NCBI GenBank assembly: GCA_963827515.1
Contig: CAWHBF010000003.1
Span: forward strand, 62,001 to 126,000
DNA: 64,000 bases
Direction of reading: 5' to 3'
Source of the DNA: JABFSA01 sp963827515
GTDB lineage: Bacteria > Acidobacteriota > Vicinamibacteria > Vicinamibacterales > UBA2999
Numbering within the stretch: position 1 is the first letter of the stretch; each line of letters begins with the position of its first letter. Under the pieces are notes generated by a model. That model worked only from the letters and a program-made list of their open reading frames with translations, did not search any database and was not told where the DNA came from. The translations under genes and the position numbers were made by a program. Below, piece by piece: positions 36,181 through 44,162 of this stretch.

Positions 36181-36834
36181 TTGAGCCCCATCCTCGTGCG
36201 GCCCGTTCGCGAGCAGCTCGAGCACGATCGGGTGATTCGCCTGCTCCAGGCGAAATATAAGAAGAAGTTCGACGTCGCCATGAATCCTGGGACGTCGCAA
36301 ACGACGCCGGTCGTGATCGGGACGTCGCCGTGGTACCCGGATCTCGTCCTGTTGTCGGCCGATCGCGGCCGAAAGCCCCTCGGGACCGTCGAGGTGGAAA
36401 CAGCCGAATCGGTAAACCATCTCGAAGCGATGTCACAGTGGGCGGCCTTCGCACGCCTCCGGGCGCCCCTGCACCTGTACGTCCCGGCGGCCAGTATCGA
36501 CACGGCGAAGCGTCTGTGCGTGGATTTGCAGATCCCGGTGGCTGAGATCTGGGCGTTCAGCTCGCTGGGCGATCAAATGCGGTTCGCGCTGGTCCATCGA
36601 AGCGCCCGCGCGTCCGAGGCAAAGGCCCGCGAGACGGAAGAACGGTCTTCGAAGGCGTTCAAGCGGGCTGCTCCTGCCGCAAACACCAAGACGAGCCGGC
36701 CAGCCGCGGCGAAGACCAAAAAGGCCGCCGCTCCAGTGGGACGAGGCAAGGCGCCGGCAAAGAAGGGCGCCACCAAGGGTGCGGCGACTCGGCAGAAGGC
36801 GAGCCAACCGTCGAGGCTCCGGAAGCGTAAATAG
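36181..36834 (+). CDS. Protein with a predicted PD-(D/E)xK-like core and a histone-H1-like lysine-rich tail
   Basis: This is 217 residues from a TTG at 36181, chosen because GGGAGG lies 5 nt upstream; an AT-rich -10 (TTATATT) lies about 35 nt before it. The N-terminal 125 residues look like a nuclease-type fold: VIRLLQAKYKKKFDVAMNPG, then PWYPDLVLLSADRG and PLGTVEVETAESV, giving an Asp...Glu-x-Glu spacing like PD-(D/E)xK. The pair HLYVPAASIDTAKRLCVDL follows. The last 75 residues are Lys/Ala/Pro-rich (AKTKKAAAPVGRGKAPAKKG), resembling eukaryotic-type H1 tails, and should bind DNA. No family name was recognised. The next gene starts 3 nt after its stop. Confidence 0.6.
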   Translation: MSPILVRPVREQLEHDRVIRLLQAKYKKKFDVAMNPGTSQTTPVVIGTSPWYPDLVLLSADRGRKPLGTVEVETAESVNHLEAMSQWAAFARLRAPLHLYVPAASIDTAKRLCVDLQIPVAEIWAFSSLGDQMRFALVHRSARASEAKARETEERSSKAFKRAAPAANTKTSRPAAAKTKKAAAPVGRGKAPAKKGATKGAATRQKASQPSRLRKRK

Positions 36835-36837
36835 CCC

Positions 36838-37578
36838 GTGCCTTTCTTGCGGGTGATCCGCGACAAACGCGGATACGAGACCACATATCTCATGGACTGG
36901 TACCGCGAGGGTACCCGACAGCGCTCGCGGATCCTCTACGTCTTCCGAACGCCCGGCGGTGTGCGCGTCGGGCGGGGACCGCTCGAACCAGAGGTGCTTC
37001 GCCACATCCAAACACACCATCCGGAGATCGTCTTCGACTGGAAGGCGGTCATCGAAACCCGCCAGGTCATCGACGCGGCGCCCGAGCCTCGGCGGCCTCA
37101 AGCCCGCCGGCGACTCGAAGAGGACGCTGCCGCTGCGCCCGTGTCGCCTGTCCAGACCGAGAGCCCACCGGCCGCTCGGCACCCAGGCACGCCCGCCCGT
37201 CCGCCCATCCCGGCGGTCATCGACGGCTCCACTCCGGACGAGCGGGTGGCGTTTCTCGCTCACTGGTATCCGATCGCGCGTGAGCGGGTCGTACAGCGCA
37301 TGTCCGATCCCGTGAGGCGCGAGGCTCTGACGGCGCTGGCCGAGCGACTCAATCCGGCGGCGTGGACGGATGCAGACGAGGTGACCACTGGTCTGCAGCA
37401 GGCGTCCGAGGCGCTGGAGCGCCTCTCCCGCGTACTGACCCGTCGCCGGCGGAGGTCTGGTCGAGGCCGTCTTCCCCAGGCTGACGCCGCAGCCCCGACA
37501 GGCGATGGAGGCGACTCGGACGTCGCGGAGTCGGTAGCCCCGCCCGCTCCTTCCGAGCTGCCCACTCCGGGCGAGTGA
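36838..37578 (+). CDS. Hypothetical protein with a short N-terminal domain and Pro/Arg-rich linkers
   Basis: This is 246 residues from a GTG 3 nt after the preceding stop. The N-terminal 70 residues are compact: VIRDKRGYETTYLMDWYREG, then SRILYVFRTPGGVRVGRGPL and VLRHIQTHHPEIVFDWKAV. The middle (about 80-125) is disordered and rich in Pro, Ala and Arg. A helical segment (VAFLAHWYPIARERVVQRMS through ALERLSRVLTRRRRRSGRGR) ends in a basic run. The architecture suggests binding to nucleic acid or a partner protein. It is co-transcribed with the nuclease-like gene and overlaps the TVP38 gene. No family was recognised. Confidence 0.6.
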   Translation: MPFLRVIRDKRGYETTYLMDWYREGTRQRSRILYVFRTPGGVRVGRGPLEPEVLRHIQTHHPEIVFDWKAVIETRQVIDAAPEPRRPQARRRLEEDAAAAPVSPVQTESPPAARHPGTPARPPIPAVIDGSTPDERVAFLAHWYPIARERVVQRMSDPVRREALTALAERLNPAAWTDADEVTTGLQQASEALERLSRVLTRRRRRSGRGRLPQADAAAPTGDGGDSDVAESVAPPAPSELPTPGE

Positions 37579-38189
37579 TGGACTGGCTCGCGGCGGTGCT
37601 GCTCAAGGTCATGGAGCTTGGTCCATGGGCCCCGGTGCTGTTCGTCTTGATCTATGTTGCAGCCGCCGTCACGCTCGCTCCCGCGTTCTTCCTGACGGTC
37701 GCTGGCGGTGCGCTGTTCGGCGTCTGGCAGGGTAGTCTGCTGGTCTTCGTGGGAGCATCGCTCGGCTCGTCTGCCGTGTACGCCCTGGCGTCACCACTCG
37801 CACGGACTCGTTGGATGCGCCGCGTGACGCGTGACCAGCGCGTGGCCGCGGTGAGGAACGCGGTGGCCGGAGGCGGCGTTCGCATCATGCTCCTGCTGAG
37901 GCTCTCGCCGTTGGTTCCCTACAGCATCCTCAACTATGCGTTGGCGTTGAGCGGTGTGCGTTACGCCGACTTCGTCGTTGCGCTCCTCGGAATGATTCCG
38001 GCGATCATCCTCTACACCTACTATGGCAAGGTTGTGGGTGACGTGGCAGCGCTTGCCGCCGGCGTGTCGCCGCCGCGCGGCGTGGAGTACTACCTTCTCC
38101 TCGGCGTTGGGCTCGTGACCGTGGCCGTGTCCACGACGATGATCACGAGAGCCGCACGTCGGGAGATGGAGCGCCATCAGCGGATGTAA
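37578..38189 (+). CDS. TVP38/TMEM64-family (DedA/VTT-type) inner-membrane protein
   Basis: This is 203 residues with about five membrane helices. The ATG at 37578 overlaps the upstream stop (TGATG). The VTT core motif is clear: FFLTVAGGALFGVWQGSLLV, VFVGASLGSSAVYALASPLA, LLLRLSPLVPYSILNYALAL and GMIPAIILYTYYGKVVGD, with the conserved Pro and Arg of the re-entrant loops. Members are implicated in lipid scrambling or cation transport. Translational coupling with the two preceding genes is notable, as those are soluble and basic. Confidence 0.85.
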   Translation: MDWLAAVLLKVMELGPWAPVLFVLIYVAAAVTLAPAFFLTVAGGALFGVWQGSLLVFVGASLGSSAVYALASPLARTRWMRRVTRDQRVAAVRNAVAGGGVRIMLLLRLSPLVPYSILNYALALSGVRYADFVVALLGMIPAIILYTYYGKVVGDVAALAAGVSPPRGVEYYLLLGVGLVTVAVSTTMITRAARREMERHQRM

Positions 38190-38209
38190 GCCGGGCAGCG
38201 CCGGTCGTG

Positions 38210-38665
38210 TCAGCCTCGAGCGAACCGTGACTCGATGGCGAGGATCTTGTCGAGACGCCGCTGGTGGCGTTCTTCCTTGGAGAATTTCGCGGCGAGGAAT
38301 GCGGCCGCGACCTCCGTGGCGAGCGCGATGCCAATGACTCTGGCGCCGAGGCACAGAACGTTCATGTCGTCGTGCTCGACGGCCTGATGCGCCGTATAGG
38401 TGTCGTGACAGACGGCGGCACGGACCCCCGGAAACTTGTTCGCGGCGATTGAGACCCCGGCGCCGCTTCCGCAGACGATCAAACCCCGATCGGCGCGCCC
38501 TTCGCGGAGCGCCCCGGCCACCGACTCCGCGCAGTCCGGATAGTCGACCGCCGCCAGTGAATGCGTGCCCAGGTCGTCGACTGTGTAACCGAGGGCCTGT
38601 AAAACAGGAATGAGGTCGCGTTTCATCTCAAATCCGGCGTGGTCGGCTCCTACCGCTATCCGCAT
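38210..38665 (-). CDS. rpiB: Ribose-5-phosphate isomerase B
   Basis: This is 151 residues from the ATG at 38665, the normal RpiB length. The start MRIAVGADHAGFEMKRDLIP and the catalytic segment RGLIVCGSGAGVSIAANK hold the active-site Cys and phosphate loop. The C-terminal DMNVLCLGARVIGIALATE completes the domain. It interconverts ribose-5-phosphate and ribulose-5-phosphate. CATAAT on the minus strand ends 7 nt before the ATG, so the mRNA may be leaderless. It is divergent from the VWFA gene with only 34 bp between start codons. Confidence 0.95.
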   Translation of the reverse strand: MRIAVGADHAGFEMKRDLIPVLQALGYTVDDLGTHSLAAVDYPDCAESVAGALREGRADRGLIVCGSGAGVSIAANKFPGVRAAVCHDTYTAHQAVEHDDMNVLCLGARVIGIALATEVAAAFLAAKFSKEERHQRRLDKILAIESRFARG

Positions 38666-38699
38666 GGCGCCTATTATGTGCCCTGATATACTCAACGGC
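38666..38699. promoter_or_regulatory. 34-bp divergent promoter gap with two opposed -10-like boxes
   Basis: TATACT (38687-38692) lies 7 nt before the VWFA ATG on the plus strand. CATAAT lies 7 nt before the rpiB ATG on the minus strand. Both spacings place the transcription start at or near the start codon, and the -35 regions must lie inside the opposite gene. Confidence 0.45.
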
Positions 38700-39935
38700 A
38701 TGCGGACAGCCCCGAAATCTCTGGTATCGGCGGTCTTGACGTTCTGCGCCACGATTGGGATGGCGGCCCAGGGCGCGCCTGCTGGCCCGCCACAGCAGCC
38801 CACATTTCGTGTCACCGTCGATCTCGTGACCACCGACGTGATCGTTCGTGATTCACGCGATCAGTTCATTTCGGATTTGAAGGTGGACGAGTTCGAGGTG
38901 CTCGAAGACGGGATTCCCCAGAACCTGGTCTCACTCGTGCTGACTCACGGGGGCCGCGTCTTCAACGTCCAATCGCCGCCGCCCGTGGCCGCACCGGAGG
39001 GTATCATCCTCCCGCCCGTCCGGCCCACGAACGACGCAGCCGGACGCGTGTTTCTGATCTTTATCGACGATCTGCATCTCGATTTTCGGTTGACGCCGCG
39101 CACGCGGGATCTCATGAACCGCATGCTGAAGAACTTGGTGCACGACGGTGACATGTTCGGGATCGTCTCAACGGGCACGTCATCGATCTCGGAGCAGCTC
39201 ACCTACGATCGGCAAGTGCTCGAAGCCGCCGTCGGCCGCGTCACGGGCGGCGGTCTTCGCCCCGACGATCTGATCAAGAGCATGCAGTCGGCACAGGGGC
39301 CTGCGGAGCTGCGGTACCGCGCCCACGTCGCGTTCTCGACCGCCTATCAGCTGATGAAGAATCTCGAGGCCGTCCGTAATCGGCGGAAGGCGGTCATCTA
39401 CATCAGCAGCGGCTACGACTTCAATCCGTTCGAAACATCGCGGCTGAAGTATCAGGCAGAGTTGGCGGGGGTCAGCGCGGACGATCTCGCGATCGATCCG
39501 TTCAGCGGAAATCGACAGGGGCAGCAGTTCGCGGAGTCGGATCTCGTTCGTGAGCTGGCCGAGCTGACCCGCGCGGCCAATCGCGCGAATGCCACGCTGT
39601 ACACAATCGACCCGCGTGGCCTGGTCGCAGGACAGGATCTCGGGGACGAGCAGGTCGAGACCGCGGAGTGGCTCAACCACGTGCGTGAGACACAGGACAG
39701 CTTGCGCGTCCTGGCCGAGCAGACAGGCGGGATCGCGGTCGTCAACCAGAACGACTTCGACAAGGCGCTCAAGCGGATCGATGCCGAGACGAGCGACTAC
39801 TACGTGCTCGGGTACTACTCGACGAATCCCGATCCCCTGAAGCGCACGCGTCGTATCGAGGTCAAGACCAAGAGGGACGGCGCGCAGGTGTGGTCGCGCA
39901 CCTCGTATTCGCTGAGGCCGGTCGCGGCTCAGTAG
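38700..39935 (+). CDS. Exported VWFA-related domain protein (acidobacterial type)
   Basis: This is 411 residues from the ATG at 38700 (MRTAPKSLV); an upstream in-frame ATG at 38676 is less likely. A signal peptide ends near GMAAQ. Residues about 35-110 hold the family opening (FRVTVDLVTTDVIVRDSRDQ, FISDLKVDEFEVLEDGIPQN). The VWA domain follows with RVFLIFIDDLHLDFRLTPRT in place of a perfect DxSxS, plus RRKAVIYISSGYDF and YYVLGYYSTNPDPL near the end. This corresponds to the VWFA-related acidobacterial family (TIGR03436), which is multi-copy in these genomes. Function is unknown; adhesion or protein interaction outside the cell is suspected. Confidence 0.88.
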   Translation: MRTAPKSLVSAVLTFCATIGMAAQGAPAGPPQQPTFRVTVDLVTTDVIVRDSRDQFISDLKVDEFEVLEDGIPQNLVSLVLTHGGRVFNVQSPPPVAAPEGIILPPVRPTNDAAGRVFLIFIDDLHLDFRLTPRTRDLMNRMLKNLVHDGDMFGIVSTGTSSISEQLTYDRQVLEAAVGRVTGGGLRPDDLIKSMQSAQGPAELRYRAHVAFSTAYQLMKNLEAVRNRRKAVIYISSGYDFNPFETSRLKYQAELAGVSADDLAIDPFSGNRQGQQFAESDLVRELAELTRAANRANATLYTIDPRGLVAGQDLGDEQVETAEWLNHVRETQDSLRVLAEQTGGIAVVNQNDFDKALKRIDAETSDYYVLGYYSTNPDPLKRTRRIEVKTKRDGAQVWSRTSYSLRPVAAQ

Positions 39936-40849
39936 GTTCGCGGGGGGCGGGCAGCTTCGTCGAACTGCGCCCGGATCTGCTCGAACACCCTGATGACCTC
40001 CGCCACTGTTCGCGGCAACCGACTCATCTTCGGATAGATCCAACCCGTCTGGCGACGTAGCGCGTGGCCCGTGATGCGGCGACAGAAGAGCGTCTCCGCG
40101 CCCACGTCTGCGGCGGCCGCCTGCCACGGGATGATGCTGATCCCAAGTCCGAAGCGCACCATCGCCTTGATGATCTCCACGTTCTCGGTTTCCATGACGA
40201 CGTCTGGCTCGATCCGTTCGCGGGTGAAGAACTCGTCGACGAGCCGGCGCGTCACCGAACCGGCCTCGAAGTGGATGAAGGGTTGCTTCTTCAAATCGGC
40301 GGGGAGAATCTGGCGCTTCTTCGCGAAGGAGTGAGATGGATAGGTCGTGAGCAGGAGTTCCTCCTGGAGAACGGGCACCGAGACCAGGTCGTCCGCCTCC
40401 ACCGGTAGCGTCACCAGTCCCAGGTCCGCTCCACCCGAGCGAAGCATGGCAACCGAACGATCAGCGCTGCCGGCGGTGATCTTCAGGTCGAGGTTCGGAT
40501 GGGTTCGGCGTACTTCCGCGAGCAGGGCGGGGAACACATAGAGACACACCGTCATGCTCCCCACGAGCCGCATCGTCCCCTTGAGCGATTCCTGCCTGTC
40601 GCTGATACCAGCCACCGTGTCTTTGAGGTCCTGGAAGACGCGATGGCTGAGCTGCAGTAACGACTCCCCGGCTGGCGTGATACGAATGCGCCGACCGATG
40701 CGGTGAAAGACCGTCTCGCCAAGTTCCGCTTCGAGGAGGAGGATTTGACGACTGATTGCGGACTGGGAGACACGGAGCTTTTCGCCGGCGGCCGTGAAGG
40801 ACCCGGTGTCGGCGATGGCCCGGATGATTTCGAGCTGGCGCAAGTCCAT
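39929..40849 (-). CDS. LysR-type transcriptional regulator
   Basis: This is 306 residues from the ATG at 40849 (MDLRQLEIIRAIADTGSFTA). The winged helix-turn-helix GEKLRVSQSAISRQILLLEA is at the N-terminus. The effector-binding domain has SMTVCLYVFPALLAEVRRTH and GLGISIIPWQAAAADVG. Longer starts at 40864 and 40888 exist. The gene converges on the VWFA gene with a 7-nt overlap of stops, so it does not obviously control it. The upstream neighbour on the same strand is the DNA methyltransferase. The target genes and ligand are unknown. Confidence 0.9.
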   Translation of the reverse strand: MDLRQLEIIRAIADTGSFTAAGEKLRVSQSAISRQILLLEAELGETVFHRIGRRIRITPAGESLLQLSHRVFQDLKDTVAGISDRQESLKGTMRLVGSMTVCLYVFPALLAEVRRTHPNLDLKITAGSADRSVAMLRSGGADLGLVTLPVEADDLVSVPVLQEELLLTTYPSHSFAKKRQILPADLKKQPFIHFEAGSVTRRLVDEFFTRERIEPDVVMETENVEIIKAMVRFGLGISIIPWQAAAADVGAETLFCRRITGHALRRQTGWIYPKMSRLPRTVAEVIRVFEQIRAQFDEAARPPRTY

Positions 40850-40909
40850 CGGCGCAGTATACATGCGGGGATTGCATGCATATGGCACGACCGATAAGCA
40901 ATTCGGCGT

Positions 40910-41797
40910 CTAAGCCGATTCTCCAGCGGCACCCGGTTGTTCGAGAGCCTGGCGCACGCGTGCGACGGATTCCTTCAAATACGCCACGTCCATTTCGGCG
41001 CCGACGAAACTGACGCCCAGCTTGACGCACGCGACCGCCGTCGAACCCAGACCAAGGAACGGGTCGGCGACGGTGCCGATCCGAGCCAGGCCGTGGAGCC
41101 GCAGACACATTTCAGGGAGCCGCGGGGGGAAAGTTGCGGGGTGAGGGCGATCCTTCTCGCGACTCTGGATGGTCTCGTACGGAATGAACCACGTATTGCC
41201 CCGACAGCGCAGCCCCGACGCCGCCCCGCGCCAACGTCCGATGTTGGAGCGGTCCTGATATTCGACTCCCACGGCCTGACGATCGATGGGGGTTCGCCCG
41301 CCTGGTGTGAAATGGAAAATGAACTCCTGGCCGTCGTGGAGAAACCGTGGGCTGTTGATTGGTTTGTAGTGGCCCACGGCCAAGTCGCGAGTCAGTTCCG
41401 TTCGGCTCCCCGCCAGGGATTTTTCGATCGCGATCGACTTGATCCAGTGGATGGTGTTCTGGAGCTGGAGGTGAGGTCGAGCGGCTTGCGCCACGTCCAT
41501 CGCGGTCCACGGGTCGAGCGGCTTGGCGCCCACGTTGAGGAACAGCGAGCCTTTGGGGGAGAGTGCCGTGGCGGCGCGACGTATCCACTCCGAGGTCCAG
41601 GCCAGATAGGCTTCCCGCGGCATCGTGTCGTCGTAGCTGCTGTAGCGAATGCCGAGGTTATAGGGAGGCGACGTCACGATGACGTCGATCGAGCCCGGCG
41701 GGAGACCGTCGAGCACGTCGAGGCAGTCACCGTGGAAGAAGCGATAGCTGGACCGCCCGGCTGTCAGGGTGGTGTGAAGGGATGGACGCCGGGGCAC
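40910..41797 (-). CDS. Solitary site-specific DNA methyltransferase (N4-C / N6-A, beta group)
   Basis: This is 295 residues from a GTG at 41797. Motif order: catalytic TSPPYNLG (residues 42-49) comes first and the SAM-binding DPFLGLGSTAVAC comes late, the arrangement of beta-class amino-methyltransferases. FHGDCLDVLDGLPPGSIDVI precedes the catalytic motif, as in many orphan enzymes. The target-recognition region lies between (IDRQAVGVEYQDRSNIGRWR). No restriction endonuclease or specificity subunit is next to it. A canonical TACAAT (41806-41811, minus) ends 8 nt before the GTG, suggesting a leaderless transcript. The target sequence cannot be read from the gene. Confidence 0.88.
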   Translation of the reverse strand: MPRRPSLHTTLTAGRSSYRFFHGDCLDVLDGLPPGSIDVIVTSPPYNLGIRYSSYDDTMPREAYLAWTSEWIRRAATALSPKGSLFLNVGAKPLDPWTAMDVAQAARPHLQLQNTIHWIKSIAIEKSLAGSRTELTRDLAVGHYKPINSPRFLHDGQEFIFHFTPGGRTPIDRQAVGVEYQDRSNIGRWRGAASGLRCRGNTWFIPYETIQSREKDRPHPATFPPRLPEMCLRLHGLARIGTVADPFLGLGSTAVACVKLGVSFVGAEMDVAYLKESVARVRQALEQPGAAGESA

Positions 41798-41845
41798 CGT
41801 GGGCGATTGTACCGCGAGGAGTCGTTGGACTCTCTCGGACAGCGC

Positions 41846-42052
41846 TCAGGAGGCTTTGAAGGCGAGGCTCGAAACGCGCGCGAACGTGCGTTCGGGGGCG
41901 ACGGCGTGGTTACTGCGGTGGCCGTGCAAGCTGCAGGTCGGACCCTTTTCCTCGACGTAGGTCACCTCGCGGCTCGTGGCCACTTCGCGGTACTTGCCGG
42001 TGACACACCCGCAAGCCAATGTTTGAAATCCGAGGAGCCGCACCAGGCTCAT
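41846..42052 (-). CDS. Small Cys/His-containing protein, function unknown
   Basis: This is a 68-residue product. The ATG at 42052 has a perfect ribosome site (GGAGG, 5 nt spacing), which is the main support. The sequence MSLVRLLGFQTLACGCVTGK contains a CxC pair. Further on, EKGPTCSLHGHRSNHAV holds another Cys and an HxH, enough ligands for one metal ion. The frame continues upstream without a comparable start. No family name is known to me. It lies upstream of the DNA methyltransferase on the same strand (48-nt gap). Confidence 0.55.
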   Translation of the reverse strand: MSLVRLLGFQTLACGCVTGKYREVATSREVTYVEEKGPTCSLHGHRSNHAVAPERTFARVSSLAFKAS

Positions 42053-42276
42053 AGCCGCCTCCGCCGAGCCTTCATACAAGATACGTACCACGAGCGAACG
42101 TTTGACAAACCTACTCAGGAGCGATGCACCGTCGCGAAGTATCACCAGAATTCAGGTAAAAGTCCTGCGTCTCGGTCTTACCGCCTACGGTAATTGACGG
42201 TCACGTGTCTGACACAGGATCTTTCTCGACACCAACACGATGGATTCGCTCGTTCAAGGAATCGGAGCGGACGGCA

Positions 42277-42846
42277 TCAGCCGCGTGCGCGCTCGCGGGA
42301 CTGAAGAGCCTTGAAGCTCTCGAGCTCGACCGCTCGCTGCCGACTTGCCGCCATTCGGGCGCGCACGATTCGAAAGACGAACGCGGCGTGCGCCGTAATC
42401 ATCATCGACGCCTCGATCGGTGTGAACTTGAAAGGCTGGGCGGCAAGTAGGTTGAGGAGGCAGACGCCTATGAAGAGGCCTGAGAACAACGGGTCAATCC
42501 CGCCGCCTGGAAGCGCGGGCCCAACGAGCATGGCGGTACTTTCCCACCGTGGTCCGTTGACGTCCGCCTCGTAGTAGATCTGGAGGTAGCGCCCGATGCG
42601 CTCGCTCCCGACGTGCAGGGCATGAACCGACTCGAAGCCGGCGACGAGCACGGCGAGAGAGAGCAGTGAGGCTGTCGGCGTGCCGGCCACGCCGGCGTGG
42701 GCGAGTGTCAACGCCGCCCAGCCCAAACAACTGGTCGGTGCCACGAGCATCCTGGCCGTGCCGCGGGCGGCGATGGTGCGGCGGAGCACCTCGTATTCCG
42801 CGGCGGACAGTCTGACCAATTGGTCGGTACCCTGAGCCAGATCCAC
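42277..42846 (-). CDS. Hypothetical membrane protein
   Basis: This is 189 residues from a GTG at 42846 with GAGGTGA just upstream. The N-terminal 35 residues are helical and soluble (LSAAEYEVLRRTIAARGTAR). About four hydrophobic segments follow, including TASLLSLAVLVAGFESVHAL, DPLFSGLFIGVCLLNLLAAQ and IEASMMITAHAAFVFRIVRA. Between them, HVGSERIGRYLQIYYEADVN looks like a conserved loop. The C-terminus is basic. No family was recognised and no functional neighbour is apparent. Confidence 0.65.
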   Translation of the reverse strand: MDLAQGTDQLVRLSAAEYEVLRRTIAARGTARMLVAPTSCLGWAALTLAHAGVAGTPTASLLSLAVLVAGFESVHALHVGSERIGRYLQIYYEADVNGPRWESTAMLVGPALPGGGIDPLFSGLFIGVCLLNLLAAQPFKFTPIEASMMITAHAAFVFRIVRARMAASRQRAVELESFKALQSRERARG

Positions 42847-42933
42847 GAGTCACCTCAGGCTTGGAAGCGTTCGAAAATGAGACAGTCCAACTACGAAGAA
42901 CGTAACTGCTACCCGCTCGTGCAGCGAAAGGAC

Positions 42934-42961
42934 TTGCGGACTACAGATCCTTTGCTACAAT
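42934..42961 (+). promoter_or_regulatory. Sigma70-like promoter of the D,D-carboxypeptidase gene
   Basis: TTGCGG (42934-42939) and TACAAT (42956-42961) are separated by 16 bp and lie about 47 nt upstream of the ATG at 43008. The match is 4/6 and 5/6 to the consensus boxes. Confidence 0.55.
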
Positions 42962-43007
42962 GCCGAGACTTTACACTAACAGTCTATCGCCCAATGGTTT
43001 GTCCGTG

Positions 43008-44162
43008 ATGCGCAATCGCCTGTCTCGAAGCGGTCTCCTGATCGCGATCTTCGGCACTATTGTCGTGGCCGGCGCGAGCACAGTCGTGTCGGCGCAAACC
43101 ACCAGTTCCAAGCCATCCGGCGGTTCGAAAACCCCGGTTCGCGTCTCCCGGGAGGTCACGCCGCCGGCGCCGAAGCCGGTGTCCTCCGCGGCCACGCGTC
43201 GGCGTGCGGCGGCTCGAAGCCGGGCTGCGGCGGCGGCTCGCGCGCTGAGAGAGGCGCAGGAGCCACGCTTCAAGCTCGACGATTCCGGGGGCCTGGTGCC
43301 GGACCTACGCGCCGAAGCCGCCATCATCTACGATCCAGTGACCGGCGAGGTGCTCTGGGAAGAGAACTCGCTGAGCCTGCGGTCCATCGCGAGCATAACT
43401 AAGGTGATGACTGCCGTGGTGTTCCTCGAGGATGGGCCCGACCTATCCGAGCAGGTAGTCGTCCAGCGGTCGGATGTGTATCGCGCGTCAACGACCTATC
43501 TTCGTGCAGGTTACAAGCTCACAACCGGGGACCTGCTCCATTTCCTGCTCATAGGGTCCGACAACGCGGCTGCCCGGGTTCTCGCGCGCGTATCCCACTA
43601 TGGCTCGACCGGCTTTATCGCGCGGATGAACGAGAAGGCCGCCGAGTTGGGACTCACCTCGACGACCTACGCCGATCCCTCAGGGTTACTGAACGAGAAT
43701 GTGTCATCCGCATACGACATGGCACGGCTTATCGCGATTGCCAGCGCCGACGAACGGATCGGGCACGTCATGCAGAAGGCGCATCACAGCGTCCTCATCG
43801 GCCGGCGGATGGTGCACGTCAACAGCACGAATCAGCTGGTGACGAAGGGCGGCGTGGAGGTCGTCGGTGGCAAGACCGGATTCATCAGAAGGTCGGGCTA
43901 CTGCCTTGCCGCGCTGCTGCGTTTGCCTGAGAGCGGGAAGGAAGTGGCGGTGGTCGTGCTAGGCGCCAAGTCGAACGCAGGACGCTTCTGGGAAACGCGA
44001 CATCTCTTCAACTGGCTGGCGGGCCAGGCACACGACTTCATCTCTCCCCCCTCGAAGCCGCCGCGCTCCCCCTCGAAGCTGCCACGCACTAGCTCGAGTA
44101 TCCCCGCTGTATCGCCGCTGCGTCGAGCGGCAGCGTGGCGATTCCATCCACAACAGGCATGA
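43008..44162 (+). CDS. D-alanyl-D-alanine carboxypeptidase-type serine hydrolase (peptidase S11)
   Basis: The raw frame from the ATG at 43008 encodes 384 residues. A signal peptide (LLIAIFGTIVVAGASTVVSA) is followed by an Ala/Arg-rich linker, about residues 45-85. The penicillin-binding catalytic set is intact: SITK (129-132, IASITKVMTA), SDN (184-186) and KTG (289-291, GGKTGF). It should trim the terminal D-Ala of peptidoglycan stem peptides in the periplasm. The last 70 nt run over the convergent fdhE gene. If one C is missing from the C6 run near 44046, the protein ends as LEAAALPLEAATH with stop 44090-44092, sharing a CTAG with the fdhE stop. The true end is therefore probably 44092. Confidence 0.9.
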   Translation: MRNRLSRSGLLIAIFGTIVVAGASTVVSAQTTSSKPSGGSKTPVRVSREVTPPAPKPVSSAATRRRAAARSRAAAAARALREAQEPRFKLDDSGGLVPDLRAEAAIIYDPVTGEVLWEENSLSLRSIASITKVMTAVVFLEDGPDLSEQVVVQRSDVYRASTTYLRAGYKLTTGDLLHFLLIGSDNAAARVLARVSHYGSTGFIARMNEKAAELGLTSTTYADPSGLLNENVSSAYDMARLIAIASADERIGHVMQKAHHSVLIGRRMVHVNSTNQLVTKGGVEVVGGKTGFIRRSGYCLAALLRLPESGKEVAVVVLGAKSNAGRFWETRHLFNWLAGQAHDFISPPSKPPRSPSKLPRTSSSIPAVSPLRRAAAWRFHPQQA

